From the NCBI GenBank assembly GCA_019694975.1, contig JAIBAY010000004.1:1-64000 (forward strand): 64,000 bases of DNA. The letters are read 5' to 3'. Both the position numbers and the translations under genes were made by a program. The DNA comes from Chitinophagales bacterium. Its GTDB lineage: Bacteria; Bacteroidota; Bacteroidia; Chitinophagales; UBA10324. Of the stretch, positions 1 to 9,110 are shown one piece after another (the stretch's first letter is position 1; every line of letters begins with the position of its first letter). The notes beneath the pieces were generated by a model that searched no databases, was not told the DNA's origin, and saw nothing but the letters and a program-made list of their open reading frames with translations.

Positions 1-112
1 GTATGTCCAGCAACAAAGGAAACCCCATTCATTATTGCCACACAATAATATTGAACTGCAAAAAAGCATCCGTATCATAATTTGCTCATGTGTAGTATAG
101 ATCTAAAAACAT

Positions 113-130
113 TTTCGGGAATACCCGAAA
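113..130 (-). terminator. Possible terminator after the cco operon
   Basis: A 7 bp perfect stem (TTTCGGG / CCCGAAA) with a 4-base loop lies about 35 bp past the stop codon of the last gene of the minus-strand cco cluster. On the minus strand it is followed by a short interrupted T stretch. The position fits the end of the operon, but the U tract is weak. The remaining bases at the left edge of the window show no gene. Confidence 0.4.
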
Positions 131-163
131 CAAGTGGATTAAAACACCGGTATCAACGCAAAC

Positions 164-859
164 TTATTTATGACAGCAGTTTGCAGCATGTGTTTCGTCC
201 ATCGTGAGATCAGGGCTAACATAAGGGATGCCCAGATTCAACCCGCGCAGTATCAATAACACACCCACTGCCATGACAGCATAAGGCATGAGACGGTTGA
301 TGCGGAAACGTAATTGCGGTGTGGCAAATCTGCGGCTTACAGAAAGCAACATCATCAGAGGAAATGTGCCCAACCCAAAGAGCAGCATGAAAAGTGCACC
401 ATTAACTGCTGTACCGGTGAGCAGTGCACCGGCAATGCCCATATAAACGAATCCGCAAGGCAGCATGCCATTCAACAATCCAATTACAAAAAGATTGGAA
501 GCGAATGCGTTCAGCAGCAACGGTCCGAGCATTTTTTTTAAGACATTGGAAAATCCGAAATACCACCGGTTCCTTGCTTTGGCAAAAAGCGGCATGACGC
601 TTCCGATCAAAAGAATACCAATAGTGATACTGACAAACTGTTGTATGCCGGAAAAATTAAATCCATACCCGATGAGCCCGAATACGGCACCCATCAAAGC
701 ATAGGTAACAGCACGCCCGAAGTTGTAAAGCACTCTGCCGCTGATAAAACCGGTATCAGATGAGGCATTATCAGGCAATGACATGGCAAGCGGCCCGCAC
801 ATGCCTACGCAATGAAAACTTCCCAGCAAACCAAGAAAAAAGCCGCTCCAGATCATCAT
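164..859 (-). CDS. TauE/SafE-like (COG2836 type) membrane protein of cbb3 oxidase biogenesis
   Basis: A 231-residue protein with about six hydrophobic segments. It carries the cysteine motifs typical of the short COG2836-type sulfite exporter TauE/SafE relatives: HCVGMCGP at residues 16-23 and LPCG at residues 133-136. A cysteine/histidine-rich tail (NCCHK) closes the protein. Members of this family regularly sit at the end of cco clusters in Bacteroidota and are thought to help cytochrome oxidase assembly, probably through metal or thiol handling; that role is inferred from context. It is the last gene of the minus-strand cluster, 15 bp after ccoH. Despite the family name there is no evidence for sulfite export here. 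Confidence 0.8.
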   Translation of the reverse strand: MMIWSGFFLGLLGSFHCVGMCGPLAMSLPDNASSDTGFISGRVLYNFGRAVTYALMGAVFGLIGYGFNFSGIQQFVSITIGILLIGSVMPLFAKARNRWYFGFSNVLKKMLGPLLLNAFASNLFVIGLLNGMLPCGFVYMGIAGALLTGTAVNGALFMLLFGLGTFPLMMLLSVSRRFATPQLRFRINRLMPYAVMAVGVLLILRGLNLGIPYVSPDLTMDETHAANCCHK

Positions 860-874
860 GTTACCGCAAGAGTT

Positions 875-1327
875 TTATCTAATAACAACACTTCCTTCTT
901 TGTAAAAACTTTTTTCACCCGATTTCCATTCTACCTTAATATGCCAGAGGCCTTTTTTAAGATCAGCAACAGGCACCATCTGTTTCAGTGTACTGTCGGG
1001 ATGCACCGGTAATTGAAAATCCAATGCCGCATTGTCCGGTTTAAAAAAATGCAGTGTACCGCTGATGGATTGGTAATTGAACTCCTGAGGAAAACTGATC
1101 ATTGCAGACTGATCGGCCGCATTGTAAGTGAATTCAACCGGCGTTGATAATTTCCCGGCATTGGAAGCATGGTCAATTTGCTGCTGAAAGGCAAGCTCTT
1201 TGTTATAATAATCAGCACTTACCAGATCCTGTGGTTGTTGCACGCACATCCAGACCAGGAACATCATTCCTGCTGCAAAGAGTGTAAATGCCATGGCAAT
1301 TCCGGCGCCCCAGTTTAATTTCATCAT
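875..1327 (-). CDS. ccoH: FixH/CcoH-family cbb3 oxidase assembly protein
   Basis: A small bitopic membrane protein, about 150 residues. One N-terminal transmembrane segment follows MMKLNWG, and a periplasmic domain follows that. The early motif ADYYNKELAFQQQID (a tyrosine-rich stretch after the membrane anchor) is typical of FixH/CcoH proteins, which are needed for stable assembly of the cbb3 oxidase. I chose the ATG at 1325-1327 (a second ATG follows at once). The frame is open further upstream, but those codons overlap ccoG and encode a basic, non-family stretch. The start lies 7 bp past the ccoG stop, which suggests translational coupling. Confidence 0.82.
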   Translation of the reverse strand: MMKLNWGAGIAMAFTLFAAGMMFLVWMCVQQPQDLVSADYYNKELAFQQQIDHASNAGKLSTPVEFTYNAADQSAMISFPQEFNYQSISGTLHFFKPDNAALDFQLPVHPDSTLKQMVPVADLKKGLWHIKVEWKSGEKSFYKEGSVVIR

Positions 1328-1334
1328 TTTGTTT

Positions 1335-2792
1335 TCAGTGATTATCAGCTTCTTTGTTTTCCTCTTTCTCCGGTTCTTCGTGTTCTTCCCCTGCATTAGT
1401 TTTGTAAACGGGGCCAATGAAAGTAGTTTCTACTTCATCAATTTTTTTCCCGCCGGAATAAACAGCAATCTCCACTTTTGTTTTAACAGTCTTGATATCA
1501 TTTTGTGGCAGGGTGATAAAAAAAGTTCCGTCGCTTATTTCTTCGCTTTTGGCGGAGAGTTCTTTACCTACCATGGTAATGCCGGCGTTTGCCGGCGACA
1601 ATACTTGCAGCTTTACCTGATGATCGTGGAATGATTTATTAACGAGGTTGACCGTATACAGGTTGGAAACAAAACCATGCTCCTGTTTCTGAAATAGTTG
1701 TCCCGGTGCGCGAAGGATGGTGGTCTGCACTTCAGGACGGGAGAACACCAGGTAGCTTAAGATGGAAATCAAAACTATCCAGAGCACGGCATAGCCAACC
1801 ATGCGCTGCGTGAGCGTAAACCCCTTCTTGGTTAAAATTTGACGAAGCGATGCAACGCGAATCAGTCCGCCCGGTCGGTTTACTTTATGCATGATGGAAT
1901 TACAGGCATCAATGCAGGCCGCGCAATTGATGCATTCCAGTTGTGTGCCATTTCTGATATCGATGCCGGTGGGGCAAACTGCTACACATAAATGGCAATC
2001 AATGCAGTCACCTGCTCCGGCAGTGTTCAGTTTTCCTCTCGGTTCACCCCTCACATGATCATACGTAACTACCATTGAATCTTTGTCGAGGAGCACTCCC
2101 TGCAGTCTTCCATAAGGGCATACACCGATGCAGACCTGTTCGCGCAGAAATGCGAATACAAAGTAAAACACGCCGGAGAATATGATAATTGCAAGGAAGC
2201 CGACGAAGTGTTCGGACAATGGTTCTGTGATAATTTTTTCCAGCGCTTTCAGGCCGATGATATAAGCCAGGAAAATATTAGAGATAAAAAATGAAATGAT
2301 GAAGAAAAGTATATGCTTGGTCGTTTTCTTCCAGATTTTTTCTCCGGTCCATTCTGCTTTATCAAGGTGCCGGCGCTGCAAGGCATCACCTTCAATCCAG
2401 TATTCAATTCTTCTGAAAACGAATTCCATGAAAATTGTCTGCGGGCAGGCATAGCCGCACCACCACCTGCCGAACACGGAGGTGAACAGAATGATAAAAA
2501 CAAAAAAGGTGAGCATGGCGAGACCAAACAGGAAAAAATCCTGCGGGAAAAAAGCGATACCCCACACGATAAACTTCCTTTCCAGCACATTAAAAAGAAA
2601 AACAGGATGGCCGTCAACCTGCAGAAACGGCCCGATAATCAGCAGCGCCAGCATGAGATATGCAAAAATATTTCTGCGCGTGAATACCCTGCCTGCCTGA
2701 AACCTTGGATACATCCACCGGCGTTTTCCCTTTTCATCAACTATGGAAAGGGTGTCGCGGAATGATTCGGGTTCTATTACAGGATGCGTCAT
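1335..2792 (-). CDS. ccoG: Cytochrome oxidase accessory protein CcoG (polyferredoxin)
   Basis: A 485-residue membrane protein of the CcoG/FixG/RdxA family. Several transmembrane helices are interspersed with Cys motifs (CGYACPQ, CIGVCPYGR). Two classic 4Fe-4S clusters follow: CIDCHLCVAVCP and CINCAACIDAC. The C-terminal third is an Ig-like FixG domain in the periplasm. CcoG is a cupric reductase that supplies Cu(I) for the CuB site of cbb3 oxidases in the family members studied. Its place between ccoP and ccoH is the usual gene order. Length is normal and all cluster cysteines are present. Confidence 0.93.
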   Translation of the reverse strand: MTHPVIEPESFRDTLSIVDEKGKRRWMYPRFQAGRVFTRRNIFAYLMLALLIIGPFLQVDGHPVFLFNVLERKFIVWGIAFFPQDFFLFGLAMLTFFVFIILFTSVFGRWWCGYACPQTIFMEFVFRRIEYWIEGDALQRRHLDKAEWTGEKIWKKTTKHILFFIISFFISNIFLAYIIGLKALEKIITEPLSEHFVGFLAIIIFSGVFYFVFAFLREQVCIGVCPYGRLQGVLLDKDSMVVTYDHVRGEPRGKLNTAGAGDCIDCHLCVAVCPTGIDIRNGTQLECINCAACIDACNSIMHKVNRPGGLIRVASLRQILTKKGFTLTQRMVGYAVLWIVLISILSYLVFSRPEVQTTILRAPGQLFQKQEHGFVSNLYTVNLVNKSFHDHQVKLQVLSPANAGITMVGKELSAKSEEISDGTFFITLPQNDIKTVKTKVEIAVYSGGKKIDEVETTFIGPVYKTNAGEEHEEPEKEENKEADNH

Positions 2793-2841
2793 TAATACTT
2801 AAATATAAGGAGTACTCAACATTGCAGCATTGCCGTCAGCC

Positions 2842-3780
2842 TTACGACTTCACTTTTGTGGTATCAACTGATGCGGCAGCAGAATCGGCGGTTGTGGTGA
2901 TTTGCGGAACCAGCTTATCTCCCTGCGGGGCTTTCGGATTTGGCGGATTTGTTCCATGCAGCGACATGATAAAACTTGCCACGGTTTGCATTTCTTCGGG
3001 TTTGAGTATGCCGGTCCAACTCACCATACCCTTTGCGGGAACACCGTATTTCACTGTTTTGAATATTTCGGAAATAGAACCACCGTGCAGCCAGTAGTCG
3101 TCAGTCAGATTCGGTCCAACACCACCTTCACCAAGCTGTCCATGGCAGGCAGCGCACTTTGCAATAAAAATCGACTTTCCTCCGGCAAGGGCCGTTGCGT
3201 CAGTCAGCTGTTTCACACTCGACTCATCAACGGCAGAGCCTGCTGTCAGCAACATTTTGGATTTTTGATCTGCAGCCATCTGCAGCTCGGCGGCATATTC
3301 TTCCCGTGGCAGTTTTCCGATATGATAAACATGAAAAACAAAAAGATAAGATACTGCTGCCAGGACGGTTGAAATAAAAATATACTGCAGCCATGGCGGC
3401 ATCCTGTTATCGAGTTCGCGGATACCGTCATAATTGTGATCAAGCATCACATCTTTTTCAACGCCTTTTGGTACGGAAGCGGTCAGGTTCTTCCACATTT
3501 TAGACATCCAGTCTTCTTTCTGCTGTTGCTGCACCGCAGATGCTGTCTCCATGGGCTTGCCATGGAGGATGTGGTAATGCTGCTCGCTGATCAGCTTCGC
3601 CAGCCGGAGCATGGTGAGTACCATAAAGAACATCACGATCAGCAATGCTCCAATAACATAATAAAATGACTGGTAAGCCTGAAAAGAAGATGCTGTTGTT
3701 GCAACTTCCTGTGCAGCGGCGGGAAAGGAAAACGTGAAGAGGATTGCTGCAATGAATAAGTTGGCTTTAAATTTTTTCAT
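2842..3780 (-). CDS. ccoP: cbb3 oxidase subunit III, mono-heme CcoP type
   Basis: A 312-residue protein with an N-terminal signal-like segment, two membrane segments and the CcoP N-terminal domain (MPPWLQYIFISTV, about residues 125-150). A single cytochrome c domain follows, with the heme motif CAACHG and the downstream Met ligand in KGMVSW. Proteobacterial CcoP normally has two heme c sites, whereas one is common in Bacteroidota. A Pro/Thr-rich tail follows. It transfers electrons to the catalytic subunit encoded just upstream. It is co-transcribed on the minus strand with ccoQ and ccoNO. Confidence 0.9.
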   Translation of the reverse strand: MKKFKANLFIAAILFTFSFPAAAQEVATTASSFQAYQSFYYVIGALLIVMFFMVLTMLRLAKLISEQHYHILHGKPMETASAVQQQQKEDWMSKMWKNLTASVPKGVEKDVMLDHNYDGIRELDNRMPPWLQYIFISTVLAAVSYLFVFHVYHIGKLPREEYAAELQMAADQKSKMLLTAGSAVDESSVKQLTDATALAGGKSIFIAKCAACHGQLGEGGVGPNLTDDYWLHGGSISEIFKTVKYGVPAKGMVSWTGILKPEEMQTVASFIMSLHGTNPPNPKAPQGDKLVPQITTTADSAAASVDTTKVKS

Positions 3781-3821
3781 GGCGGAATTTTTCTTAAAAC
3801 GTCTGCTATAAATGTTAAGAG

Positions 3822-4007
3822 TTATTTATTCTTGTGTTCACCGGTTACCTGATCACTGAATGGAAGCTCGCTGAGCTCTTTGATTTGTTGCTTATCCTGC
3901 ATGAAAGCATAGATGCCTACTGCTCCGAAAAACAGGAAGAATGCAACAAAAGAGATCAAAGGAAAGATGACTACACCATTGATGGAAGAAAGAACATTCT
4001 GAAACAT
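3822..4007 (-). CDS. ccoQ: Small CcoQ-like cbb3 oxidase subunit
   Basis: A 61-residue protein with one strongly hydrophobic helix (residues about 13-35) and a short polar tail. Size, topology and location between ccoNO and ccoP match CcoQ, the small subunit that stabilises the interaction of CcoP with the core in other bacteria. Sequence conservation in this family is low, so the call rests mainly on context. The ATG begins 2 bp after the ccoNO stop codon. Confidence 0.75.
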   Translation of the reverse strand: MFQNVLSSINGVVIFPLISFVAFFLFFGAVGIYAFMQDKQQIKELSELPFSDQVTGEHKNK

Positions 4008-4009
4008 GG

Positions 4010-6133
4010 TTAATTGTTGTTTACGGTTTGTGCTTTTTTAATATCAGTTCCTAGGCGTTGCAGGTAAGAGATGATGGCTATGATTTCTTCATCGCCATTT
4101 ACCGGTACCCCGTTATCATTGAGATCTTTTGCAATGGCAGCTGCCTGTTTCTTCAGATCCGCTTCTGCTTCCGCTTCATATCCGTCTGCATAGGGAACAC
4201 CAAGCTTGCGCATCACATGAATCTTATCCGTAGTGTGCGCGGTGCTCAATTTATTTTCTGAAAGCCATGCATAAGACGGCATGATGCTGCCGGGTGACAT
4301 GCTGCCTGGGTCAACAAGGTGATTGTATTGCCATGCATTCGGATATTTATTGCCCTCTCGTTGCAGGTCGGGACCGGTGCGTTTAGAGCCCCACAGGAAA
4401 GGATGATCATATACAAACTCGCCGGCTTTGGAATATTCGCCATAGCGTTCCGTTTCGGAGCGGAACGGCCGGATCATCTGCGAGTGACAGGTGTTGCAAC
4501 CTTCCCTGATATACAGATCACGGCCTTCGAGTTCAAGTGGCGTGTAAGGCGTTACGCTGGATATGGTAGGGATATTGGACTTAATCATAAAGGTTGGGAT
4601 CATTTCAATTAATCCGCCGATCATGATAACGATCAGTGCGATAAAAGCAAAACGGATGGGAGTACGCTCGAGTTTGCGGTGCCAGTGTGTATGACCGCCA
4701 TGTAATTCCTGTGCTTTGAGAGAAGCTGCTTCCGCGGTTTCATCGCCGATGAATTTGCCCTGGCGCGCAGTCATCCACAGGTTGTATATCATGATGAATA
4801 CGCCAACGAGGTAGATCAGTCCGCCAATCGCACGGGCATCATACATTGGAATAATATTCCTGACGGTTTCGAGGAAATTAGGGTAACGGAGAAATCCTTC
4901 CGGCGTAAACTCTTTCCACATAGAACTTTCGGCGAAGCCGGCCCAATACATCGGAATCGCATAAAATAGAATGCCGATGGTACCAATCCAGAAATGATTG
5001 TTGGCCAGCTTCTTCGAATAAATTGTAGTGCCATACAATTTGGGAATGAGCCAATAAAACATGCCGAAGGTCAGGAAGCCATTCCAGCCCAATGCACCAA
5101 CGTGTACATGCGCTATCGTCCAGTCAGTATAGTGTGAAATGGCGTTTACACTTTTAATGGAAAGCAACGGACCTTCAAATGTAGCCATACCATAAGCTGT
5201 AACAGCCACCACCATAAATTTCAGCACCGGCTCTTCGCGCACTTTATCCCATGCTCCCCGTAAGGTGAGTAAGCCGTTCACCATTCCGCCCCAGGAAGGT
5301 GCGAGCAGCATGATGGAGAATACAGTGCCGAGTGACTGAGCCCAATCGGGCAATGCGGTATATAACAAGTGATGTGGCCCTGCCCAGATGTAGAGGAAGA
5401 TCAGCGCCCAGAAATGCACAATGGACAAACGGTAGGAATAAACCGGCCGGTTGGCCGCTTTGGGCAGGAAGTAATACATCAGTCCGAGGTAAGGCGTGGT
5501 AAGAAAAAATGCCACGGCATTATGCCCGTACCACCATTGCACGAGGGCATCCTGCACGCCTGCATAAACGGAATAGCTTTTCATCAGCGTAACAGGCAGG
5601 GCGATGGAGTTAACAATGTGCAGCACCGCCACGGTAACTACGGTTGCTATGTAAAACCAGATTGCAACATACAAGTGGCGTTCACGCCGGCGAATCATGG
5701 TGCCGAACATGTTAATCGCGAATATTACCCATACGAGTGCAATCAGGATATCAATCGGCCATTCCAGTTCAGCGTATTCTTTGCTTGTGGTGTAGCCGAG
5801 TGGAAGCGTTACCGCTGCCAGCACAATAATGAGTTGCCATCCCCAGAAGTGGAGCTGGCTGAGCAGATCGCTGAACATGCGCGCTTTCAGCAGCCGTTGC
5901 AATGAGTAGTAGACACCCATGAAAATACCATTGCCAACGAAAGCAAAAATGACTGCATTGGTATGTACCGGCCTTATGCGGCTGAAGGTGATCCATGGAA
6001 TGCCGCCATTCAGCCAGGGAAAAGGAAGTTCTAAGGCGGCCAGAAGCCCTACCAGCATACCGACGGCGCCCCATAAGACAGTGGCAATTAAAAATTTACG
6101 TACAATCTTATTGTCGTAATCAAAGCGCTCCAT
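4010..6133 (-). CDS. ccoNO: cbb3 cytochrome c oxidase, fused catalytic subunit I and heme c subunit II
   Basis: A single polypeptide of about 707 residues that joins CcoN and CcoO. The first ~470 residues are a heme-copper oxidase core with many membrane helices and the expected histidines: HTNAVIFAF (low-spin heme), WWYGHNAVAFF and GPHHLLYT (CuB site), and HYTDWTIAHVHVGALGWNG (heme ligands). The C-terminal part is CcoO, with one transmembrane anchor, the heme c motif CNTCH and its distal Met segment (MPSYAWL). The N-O fusion is typical of Bacteroidota. I chose the ATG at 6131-6133 (MERFDYDN); earlier in-frame codons overlap ccoS. This oxidase has high oxygen affinity and supports microaerobic respiration. 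Confidence 0.93.
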   Translation of the reverse strand: MERFDYDNKIVRKFLIATVLWGAVGMLVGLLAALELPFPWLNGGIPWITFSRIRPVHTNAVIFAFVGNGIFMGVYYSLQRLLKARMFSDLLSQLHFWGWQLIIVLAAVTLPLGYTTSKEYAELEWPIDILIALVWVIFAINMFGTMIRRRERHLYVAIWFYIATVVTVAVLHIVNSIALPVTLMKSYSVYAGVQDALVQWWYGHNAVAFFLTTPYLGLMYYFLPKAANRPVYSYRLSIVHFWALIFLYIWAGPHHLLYTALPDWAQSLGTVFSIMLLAPSWGGMVNGLLTLRGAWDKVREEPVLKFMVVAVTAYGMATFEGPLLSIKSVNAISHYTDWTIAHVHVGALGWNGFLTFGMFYWLIPKLYGTTIYSKKLANNHFWIGTIGILFYAIPMYWAGFAESSMWKEFTPEGFLRYPNFLETVRNIIPMYDARAIGGLIYLVGVFIMIYNLWMTARQGKFIGDETAEAASLKAQELHGGHTHWHRKLERTPIRFAFIALIVIMIGGLIEMIPTFMIKSNIPTISSVTPYTPLELEGRDLYIREGCNTCHSQMIRPFRSETERYGEYSKAGEFVYDHPFLWGSKRTGPDLQREGNKYPNAWQYNHLVDPGSMSPGSIMPSYAWLSENKLSTAHTTDKIHVMRKLGVPYADGYEAEAEADLKKQAAAIAKDLNDNGVPVNGDEEIIAIISYLQRLGTDIKKAQTVNNN

Positions 6134-6164
6134 TTGCACAGGTTGGTTCACGGTTGAAACGTTT

Positions 6165-6380
6165 TTAGGTTGATGGATGATTGTATGGTTCTTGTTCTTT
6201 ATTGTTTGAAGCCGTTTGTTCCGCTGGCTGTTTCTCATTCAGTTCATTCTCAAAAAGCATACGGACAGACGGCGTGTAAGTATCGTCGTATTGCCCGTTT
6301 TTTACCGACCAGAGAAAACTCAGCAGGAATCCTACGGCCACTAATAAACTGCAGGAAATAAGGAGGATCAGTGCGGTCAT
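6165..6380 (-). CDS. ccoS: cbb3 oxidase assembly protein CcoS
   Basis: A 71-residue protein with one N-terminal transmembrane helix followed by the conserved CcoS stretch FLWSVKNGQYDD, then a polar tail. CcoS is needed for insertion of heme and copper into CcoN. It is the first gene of the minus-strand ccoS-NO-Q-P-G-H unit, 31 bp before ccoNO. An FNR-type site and a -7-like element stand immediately upstream. Confidence 0.9.
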   Translation of the reverse strand: MTALILLISCSLLVAVGFLLSFLWSVKNGQYDDTYTPSVRMLFENELNEKQPAEQTASNNKEQEPYNHPST

Positions 6381-6390
6381 AAAGAGGGCA

Positions 6391-6434
6391 TAAAACTATT
6401 TTCAGAAGTCAGCCGTCAGCATGATAAATATCAA
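6391..6434 (-). promoter_or_regulatory. FNR-type promoter of the cco operon
   Basis: A near-perfect FNR-like box ATGATaaatATCAA lies at 6421-6434. Downstream on the minus strand, after 22 bp, comes TAGTTTTA at 6391-6398, which matches the Bacteroidota -7 element TAnnTTTG in all but the last base. This geometry would put the box near -41.5 and the transcription start only a few bases before the ccoS ATG. The same arrangement recurs at four other promoters in this window. The rest of the 6381-6636 gap shows only a second, weaker half-palindrome near 6503. Confidence 0.7.
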
Positions 6435-6636
6435 GCGAAAGCATGAGATTTATCAGTAAAATATGATTGCATTATACAAATAGAAGAATTTTATAAGAAA
6501 ACCGTGATCAATTTCAATTTAAATTAATAACACGCTCTGTGTTGTTTCTGTATCCTTTCATCAGCATGATCAAAAGATGAAATGCTTAGTGCTGCAGCAT
6601 GGCGATTATCGGTAATTTCCGCATGCCTTATTCAAT

Positions 6637-9048
6637 TTATAAGCTGAGCTTCCGGGCACTCCACCTTGAGGCTAGAGTGGTTATCAGGATCACGCTGATG
6701 GAACTTACGGGCATCAATATCGCTGCTATCATGGGAGACAGTTCGCCCTGCACGGCGAAGGAAATGCCCACGAGGTTGTATAATAAAGAAATACCGAACG
6801 TAAGCCAGATGATACGGACGGATGACTTACACAATTTTATGAAGGAAGAAAGTTTAATGAATTCGCTGCCTTTGAGAATTGCATCGCAAGCGGGGGAAAA
6901 CTGTACCAGGTCATCACTGACTGCGATGCCAACATTGCTTTGCTGCAATGCACCGGCATCGTTTAATCCATCTCCAATCATCATCACCTGCTTCCCTTCC
7001 TGTTGCAGCTGTTCAATGAAATGCAGCTTGTCGACGGGTGTCTGTTGAAAATGCAGCTTGTGCCTGTCGGGGAATATCGCTTCCATCCTGTTGCGGTCTC
7101 CGTCCCTGTCGCCACTGAGCAGATAGAGCTGAAATTCTTTTCGTAAAAGTCCGATCTGCTGCGCGAACCCTTCCCGCAGCGATCCGGTCATGCGAATGCT
7201 GCCTGCATATTTATCATCAAAGGAAATGTAAACTCGTGCATCATTATCAATTTCTCCATGCATCAATGCAGACGGAGCGCCTGCAAATGAAGCCGAGCCC
7301 ACTTTTATGCCGGTACCTTCATACTCACCAAAGATACCTGCGCCGGAAGTTTCCGTGAAACGGCTCACTTTTAATGGTTGATACCCTGACAGCCAACCGC
7401 TAATTTTTTTGCTGAGCGGATGCATTGATTGTGCCGTTAGGCTTTTTACCATACGCCATTCCTCTTCGGTGAGCGCTTCACCCTCATATTGCAGTGGTGT
7501 TGCCTGTTGCACCGTAACGGTACCGGTCTTGTCAAACACGATTGTATCCGTTCCGGCAATCGATTCCACTACTGCGGCATTTTTTAAATAGAAGTTATTT
7601 CTCCCCAGCATGCGGATGATATTGCCAAAAGTAAAAGGGACGGTAATGGCCAATGCGCAGGGACAGGCAATGATAAGTATGGAAGTGCAGGCAATTACAG
7701 CACGGTGAACATCTTTCGGTAACCAATACAGTGCAGTGAAGCCTGCAATCGACAAAATGGCGATAGTAAAATACTTGCTGATTTTATCAGAGAGCGTGGA
7801 AAGAGAAGCATGTTTGTTTTTTTGGAACCCCTGGTGATTCCACAGTTGGGTCAGGTAGCTTTGTTGCACGGTTTTTTTCACTGTTAATTCAATAGCGGCC
7901 CCCTTTTGCCTGGCGCCGGCATAAATCAAGTCACCTGCTTTCTTTTTAACTGGCAAGGCTTCTCCGGTTACGAAGCTGTAATCTATACTTGCTTCTTCGC
8001 TGAGCAGCATGGCATCTGCGGGAATAAGCTCTTCGCTGTGAATGACAATCTTGTCGCCCGGCCTGATATTGGAAATAGGTGTTGAAATTTCCATTCCGTT
8101 TCTTTTCACGGTGGTGGCAATCGGGAAATATGAAGTATAGTCACGTTCAAAGGAAAGATTTCTGTAGGTCAGATCCTGGAAAAAACGGCCGGTGAGCAGG
8201 AAGAATACCAGGCCCGTCATGGAATCAAAAAATCCAGGGCCGGTTGCCGAAACAATTTCATACGTACTGCGGAGAAGCATAGCTATCAGCCCGAGTGCAA
8301 TGGGCAAGTCAATGCTGAAATATTTCATGCGCGCCGACTTCCAGCTGTTCACGAAGTAATCGCCGGCACTATAGAAGAATACCGGTAGTGCAAGCAGCAG
8401 GTTGAGATAGCTGAAAAAATGGCGCAGTGCGGGTTCTATGTCGCTGACGCCCGTTAAGTATTCGGGAAAACTCAGCATCATAATATTGCCAAAACAAAAT
8501 CCGGCTACACCTATTTTATACAGCAAGTCGCGATTTACGGCGGACTGTTTCTTTTTATCAAGATCGCTTAGCCGGAGGTCGGGTTCATAACCGATGTCTG
8601 CCAGTATTTCCACAACCTGCCTGAGTGTAATCCTGTTTCTGTTGAATGTAACAGATGCTTCCTTTTTCAGAAAATCGGTATATACATGAATGATTCCCTG
8701 GTGAATGGTATGCAGGTTTTCCAGCAGCCAGATACAAGAGGCACAATGTATCTGTGGCAGCGAGAATTTAACGGATGCGCGATCCCGTTCGGAAAAAGTG
8801 AGCAGGCGTGTTTCAGCCGTTTCATCATCAAGCCAGGCAAACCGCCGGCTTTGCAGTGAGGTAGGCTTTTGCCCGGGATGACTGTCTAACTGATAGTATG
8901 TACACAGATTGTTTTCGCTGAGCAGTTCATACACGAGCTTACAGCCTTCACAGCAAAATATTTTATCACCATGGCTGATCGATTCATCCTTGCAGGTATC
9001 GCCGCAGTGAAAGCAGAGCAGCTTTTGCGTTGTGAGCGGGTTATTCAA
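6637..9048 (-). CDS. ccoI: Copper-translocating P-type ATPase CcoI
   Basis: A P1B-type ATPase of about 803 residues. The N-terminus has the Cys-rich CFHCGDTC...CCEGC domain found in CcoI/FixI proteins, then a heavy-metal-associated domain with CASCIW. Eight membrane helices include the CPCAL ion-binding motif. DKTGT (phosphorylated Asp) and GDGLND (hinge) complete the ATPase core. CcoI delivers copper for cbb3 oxidase assembly. There is no usable ATG: possible starts are TTG at 9093 and TTG at 9048. I prefer 9048 because it gives a family-like N-terminus (NNPLTTQKLLCFHCG) and lies downstream of a good promoter candidate at 9066-9110. Confidence 0.92.
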   Translation of the reverse strand: MNNPLTTQKLLCFHCGDTCKDESISHGDKIFCCEGCKLVYELLSENNLCTYYQLDSHPGQKPTSLQSRRFAWLDDETAETRLLTFSERDRASVKFSLPQIHCASCIWLLENLHTIHQGIIHVYTDFLKKEASVTFNRNRITLRQVVEILADIGYEPDLRLSDLDKKKQSAVNRDLLYKIGVAGFCFGNIMMLSFPEYLTGVSDIEPALRHFFSYLNLLLALPVFFYSAGDYFVNSWKSARMKYFSIDLPIALGLIAMLLRSTYEIVSATGPGFFDSMTGLVFFLLTGRFFQDLTYRNLSFERDYTSYFPIATTVKRNGMEISTPISNIRPGDKIVIHSEELIPADAMLLSEEASIDYSFVTGEALPVKKKAGDLIYAGARQKGAAIELTVKKTVQQSYLTQLWNHQGFQKNKHASLSTLSDKISKYFTIAILSIAGFTALYWLPKDVHRAVIACTSILIIACPCALAITVPFTFGNIIRMLGRNNFYLKNAAVVESIAGTDTIVFDKTGTVTVQQATPLQYEGEALTEEEWRMVKSLTAQSMHPLSKKISGWLSGYQPLKVSRFTETSGAGIFGEYEGTGIKVGSASFAGAPSALMHGEIDNDARVYISFDDKYAGSIRMTGSLREGFAQQIGLLRKEFQLYLLSGDRDGDRNRMEAIFPDRHKLHFQQTPVDKLHFIEQLQQEGKQVMMIGDGLNDAGALQQSNVGIAVSDDLVQFSPACDAILKGSEFIKLSSFIKLCKSSVRIIWLTFGISLLYNLVGISFAVQGELSPMIAAILMPVSSISVILITTLASRWSARKLSL

Positions 9049-9065
9049 GATGGCGGAGTTTGATG

Positions 9066-9110
9066 CAAACTTGCAAAAAGCGGCAACAATCAAATGATGA
9101 CTTTTATCAT
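9066..9110 (-). promoter_or_regulatory. FNR-type promoter of ccoI
   Basis: The box ATGACttttATCAT (9097-9110, one mismatch to a perfect palindrome) is followed on the minus strand, after 23 bp, by CAAGTTTG (9066-9073), one mismatch from TAnnTTTG. The box overlaps the stop codon of the upstream crp gene. It also sits inside a longer inverted repeat (CAAATGAT at 9091-9098, ATCATTTG at 9106-9113). The implied start of transcription near 9060 supports the TTG at 9048 as the ccoI start. Confidence 0.55.

Noticed and set aside
6503..6516. GTGATcaatTTCAA as a second FNR box before the cco genes
   Set aside because: Two mismatches and no -7 element at the 22-23 bp distance seen at the other sites.
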